From positions 1 through 64,000 of the forward strand of contig NZ_JAAEQH010000183.1 in assembly GCF_024231755.1 (NCBI RefSeq): a stretch of DNA of 64,000 bases, given 5' to 3'. This stretch comes from Neptuniibacter sp. (lineage in GTDB: Bacteria; Pseudomonadota; Gammaproteobacteria; Pseudomonadales; Balneatricaceae). The position numbers and the translations under genes were made by a program. The notes below the pieces were generated by a model. The model was given only the letters and a program-made list of their open reading frames with translations. It had not been told where the DNA came from and did not search any database. Every line of letters starts with the position of its first letter. Position 1 is the first letter of the stretch. Shown piece after piece: positions 61,436 to 64,000 of the stretch.

Positions 61436-62437
61436 TTATTTTTGACTGATTTGTGAGTTTTCACTGGAAGCAATCTCCAGCGTGTAGAGCGAACCAGAAC
61501 CACCGGCTAGCAGCAGTTTTCCATCACTTAGCTTTTGCGCTCCACGCAGGTAAACCGGTTTGCCCTGTGGTGGTAGTTTCTTCCAGTCCATACCGGTGTA
61601 TTCAAGGATGGTGCCGTGATCACCGAAAGCGAACAGCTTGGGACCTGCCTGATAGAAACCGTACAGTGGTGATTCGGTTGGTGTAGTTTGTTTAGTCCAA
61701 CTCAGACCAGCATCATTGGTATAAAGAATCTGGCCGCTAAGGCCTGCTACCCAGCCAGTCTCTTTAGAAGTGAACAGAGCACCCTGGGTGTAGAAATCAT
61801 TCGGTATATATTCTGGCGTGTTCCAGCTCTGGCCGGCATCATCACTGCGACTTACCAAGCCAAATTCACCCGTAACAATTGCTGTATTGCTATCAAGGAA
61901 CTGAATTCCAGTAAGCATTGCATCTTCGTTAAGGGTGGTTTCGTTCCAGGATTGGCCCTGGTCTTTGGAATTAAGTACGGTAGAGAAACTACCGACTACC
62001 CAAATGCTGTTATCCGGCGCGCAGGTTAGATCAAGCACATCTTCTGGAGTTGGGAGCTGTGATGGGCGCCAGTTAACGCCATTATCGCCACTGAACCAGA
62101 CTTGTTTATCCATACTCAGAGCAACAAAGCTCTGATCCGGGCAAACCGCTACATCAATCAGACTGTAGCTGGTGTTGGGGGACTGACGGGTCCACTCAAT
62201 TTTATCAACGGGGCTGGTTAGGACCAGACCGTCATTACCAACAGCGACAATCACATCGTTATTGGCAGTAATATTCTGAAACTGATCAGTTCGACGTACT
62301 GATTTAGCTTTTTCCTGTTCAACCCCTTCAAGGTTAAGAGGGGCTTCGCAACCGGTTAATGCAACTCCCAGCATAGAGATAAGGAGGCCGGGTTTAACCG
62401 TGAGTGCGATGAGCTTGTTTGTTGTTATAGATGCCAT
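61436..62437 (-). CDS. YCF48-type beta-propeller lipoprotein
   Basis: A 333-residue lipoprotein. The signal peptide ends in a lipobox (GVALTGC). The mature part has repeated BNR/YCF48-like blades with WxxQ/S motifs (SGDNGVNWRPSQLP, SKDQGQSWNETTLN, SDDAGQSWNTPEYI, TNDAGLSWTKQTTP), about six or seven in all. YCF48 (HCF136) assists photosystem II assembly in phototrophs, but the heterotroph proteins are scaffolds of unknown role, often beside MMPL exporters as here. ATG 62437 is preferred to a TTG two codons upstream. First gene of the DUF1302 cluster. Confidence 0.9.
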   Translation of the reverse strand: MASITTNKLIALTVKPGLLISMLGVALTGCEAPLNLEGVEQEKAKSVRRTDQFQNITANNDVIVAVGNDGLVLTSPVDKIEWTRQSPNTSYSLIDVAVCPDQSFVALSMDKQVWFSGDNGVNWRPSQLPTPEDVLDLTCAPDNSIWVVGSFSTVLNSKDQGQSWNETTLNEDAMLTGIQFLDSNTAIVTGEFGLVSRSDDAGQSWNTPEYIPNDFYTQGALFTSKETGWVAGLSGQILYTNDAGLSWTKQTTPTESPLYGFYQAGPKLFAFGDHGTILEYTGMDWKKLPPQGKPVYLRGAQKLSDGKLLLAGGSGSLYTLEIASSENSQISQK

Positions 62438-62452
62438 CGTCAACTTCTCTAC

Positions 62453-63049
62453 TTAAAAATTATAATGTTTGTATCTGTGCCACTGTTTCTCGGAATTAAG
62501 ATTACAAAGGACATTCGATGTAGTGACTGCCACGCGGGCGATCGTACTGTTGTCGAGTAATCTCAGCTGTTTATCCAAGCGGGCTTCTTCCGCGTGAACA
62601 TCAACACGCTTTAACTTTTTGACTACACAATTACTGAGCAGGAGAGGGTGCCCCCCTTTGCCTGCATAACAGGGTTTGGCCGCCTTATTGCCTTTTAAGG
62701 CACTGCGTAGGCGATGTAGGGTTCCCTGTGTTGGAACCGGGTTATCCAGCGGTAATAACAGAGTGTGGCCTGTGTTAAATCCTTTTAGGGCACTGAGTAG
62801 GGTGCTAAAAGGGCCGTTTGCTGGTGTTGGGTTATGTTTCTGTAACGCACCGGATGATTTGGCAAGCAGTCGGCGGGAACGGTAACCAGTAGCCAAAACA
62901 ATTCGCTGATATCCTGCTTTGCGCAGTTGCTGTACCTGATACTCAAGCCAGCTGTAGCGATCGCCATTTGCACTCAGAGAACGTAATCCTTTATGGATAC
63001 GTCCGCTGCGGCTGGAACGGCCCCCGGCAAGAATCACTGCGGTATTCAT
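62453..63049 (-). CDS. MobA/MocA-like nucleotidyltransferase
   Basis: A 198-residue protein with the N-terminal NTP-transferase signature LAGGRSSRSGRIHKG, a GPFSTLLSALKG segment and the LLLPLDNPVPT metal-binding strand (Asp). This matches MocA-type molybdenum cofactor cytidylyltransferases, but the Lys and other residues are spaced unusually, and the C-terminal third is basic and divergent. Its ATG overlaps the xdhC stop by 4 bases, which supports a role in cofactor maturation of a molybdenum hydroxylase. Confidence 0.8.
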   Translation of the reverse strand: MNTAVILAGGRSSRSGRIHKGLRSLSANGDRYSWLEYQVQQLRKAGYQRIVLATGYRSRRLLAKSSGALQKHNPTPANGPFSTLLSALKGFNTGHTLLLPLDNPVPTQGTLHRLRSALKGNKAAKPCYAGKGGHPLLLSNCVVKKLKRVDVHAEEARLDKQLRLLDNSTIARVAVTTSNVLCNLNSEKQWHRYKHYNF

Positions 63050-64000
63050 GCCGCGGCTCCAGACAGGTTTTGCTGGCGTAGCTGCAGTAGCTCTGCCATA
63101 CAGCTCACTGCAACAGCCATTGGCTCTTTACCCATATCCGGTAAACCGATTGGCATATGGATGTGGCTATCATCGATACCTTCATCATCCAGGCGATGAC
63201 GAAACCTAGCAGCTTTGGTTTTGCTACCGATCACACCCAGATAACCCAGATCCCATTCGCTCATCAGTGCCAGTAGCTGGTAATCAAGCTTATGGCTATG
63301 GGTCATGATCAGTACGGTTGTATCGTCGTCAGCCTGATCGATCTCTTCTGGTAAAGCGCTGGTACGTACCCTGACATCAGCAGGAAATGCTTCAGGGTCC
63401 GCCCACTGTGGTCGACCATCAAACACAGAAACACGGTAATCCAGGGAGCTGGCCAGTGGAGCCAGGCAGCGTGCGATATGACCAGCACCAAAGATCCATA
63501 GCTGTGGCGCCTTCTTAGCTTTACGGATCAGGGAGTTATCATCTGCTTCTATTAACTTTTCAGCGTTACCTTTAACCAGTTTTGGTTTCCAGTTAGAAGT
63601 GTCACCTAATGACTGCTGCTCAACCGTGAAGCCACCTTGAAGGTTTAGATAACCTTCGGTATCAAACTGATAGATACGTTGGGCATGATCATTCATCAGT
63701 GCAGACAGGTTTTTGGGGAGCTGTACTAAATGAGCTTTAACACGGCCTCCGCAACATTGGTCTGAGTGACAACCTAAGCCATGGTCGATCTGCATGGTCG
63801 GCGCAGGAGGTAGTTTTCCACTTTCCTGTAGCCTCCACCATGCCATCTGGCCGGCTTGCATCAGCTTCCATTCCAGATTGCCGCCACCAACAGAGCCAAC
63901 CCAACGGCCGTTGCTGAGTAACTGCATTGAGTCACCGGCACGGGTGGGTGCTGAGCCTTTTACGTCAGTAATAATCGCTTCCATCACCGGGTACGGCTGT
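63046..64000 (-). CDS. xdhC: XdhC/CoxI-family molybdenum-enzyme maturation protein (5' end beyond window)
   Basis: A protein of at least 318 residues that continues past the window edge; the reading frame is open to base 64000, and the match to the family (MEAIITDVKGSAPTRAGDSM, then GSVGGGNLE) shows that a short N-terminus is missing. XdhC-type proteins bind and sulfurate molybdenum cofactor before insertion into xanthine dehydrogenase or related hydroxylases. A Rossmann-like region (WIFGAGHIARCLAPLAS, VSVFDGRPQWADPEAFP) and the C-terminal GYLGVIGSKTKAARFRHRL are present. A Cys motif, CHSDQCCGG, sits mid-protein. Coupled to the mocA-like gene. Confidence 0.93.
   Translation of the reverse strand, partial: QPYPVMEAIITDVKGSAPTRAGDSMQLLSNGRWVGSVGGGNLEWKLMQAGQMAWWRLQESGKLPPAPTMQIDHGLGCHSDQCCGGRVKAHLVQLPKNLSALMNDHAQRIYQFDTEGYLNLQGGFTVEQQSLGDTSNWKPKLVKGNAEKLIEADDNSLIRKAKKAPQLWIFGAGHIARCLAPLASSLDYRVSVFDGRPQWADPEAFPADVRVRTSALPEEIDQADDDTTVLIMTHSHKLDYQLLALMSEWDLGYLGVIGSKTKAARFRHRLDDEGIDDSHIHMPIGLPDMGKEPMAVAVSCMAELLQLRQQNLSGAAA

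Overview
The window is chromosomal DNA from a gammaproteobacterium. The gene complement (RapA, HrpB, SelO, SlyD, RbgA, DnaQ, a MoxR-DUF58-TgpA operon, many c-di-GMP and chemotaxis proteins, AacS, and a DUF1302/DUF1329/RND/YCF48 cluster) fits a free-living, motile, probably marine bacterium of the Oceanospirillales type. The taxon is inferred from gene content and protein flavour only. No tRNA, rRNA, prophage or CRISPR array was seen.

Layout. 1-2.3 kb: an 11-residue-periodic lipoprotein and a 33-bp-repeat exported helix protein, separated by a complete 1.2 kb IS481-family element. Its ends and 7-bp target duplication can be read, and it sits on the stop codon of the helix gene. 2.5-9 kb: a Cu(I)/Ag(I)-type CusCBA efflux operon preceded by a frameshifted His-rich small gene. 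9-16 kb: an NlpC/P60 lipoprotein and the convergent helicases rapA and hrpB, with several structured intergenic repeats. 16-23 kb: CBS protein, group III decarboxylase, degenerate GGDEF protein, a DnaJ-related protein, a LuxR solo with a palindromic operator candidate, and SlyD. 23-27 kb: MoxR/DUF58/transglutaminase operon. 27-32 kb: UDG-family enzyme, YgjP-like peptidase, chemoreceptor, REC-REC protein, TetR regulator and a likely small RNA. 33-36.3 kb: a block of exported proteins (degenerate metallo-beta-lactamase fold, DUF411 metal protein, HExxH protein) between inverted copies of a ~72-bp repeat. 36-48 kb: PpiC, DUF1499, a large chemoreceptor, acetoacetyl-CoA synthetase, rhodanese, isochorismatase-like, DUF2889, EAL-HDOD, RbgA and CDGSH protein. 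48-55.5 kb: dnaQ, selO, a YhiN-type flavoprotein with decayed fragments of its own 5' and 3' ends on either side, and a 991-residue Calx-beta/FG-GAP protein. 55.5-64 kb: an all-minus block with the DUF1329, DUF1302, MMPL exporter and YCF48 lipoprotein genes, followed by mocA-like and xdhC-like genes; xdhC runs off the window.

Working together: CusCBA exports Cu/Ag from the periplasm. The DUF1302 barrel, DUF1329 protein, YCF48 lipoprotein and MMPL permease look like one trans-envelope transport machine for an unknown hydrophobic substrate. Two chemoreceptors, a degenerate GGDEF, an EAL-HDOD and a REC-REC protein show rich signalling in which several domains appear to have lost catalysis and probably act as receptors or scaffolds. 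The best leads for something undescribed are the bracketed 33.3-36.2 kb block, the YhiN fragments, the hendecad envelope helices and the DUF1302/DUF1329 machine.
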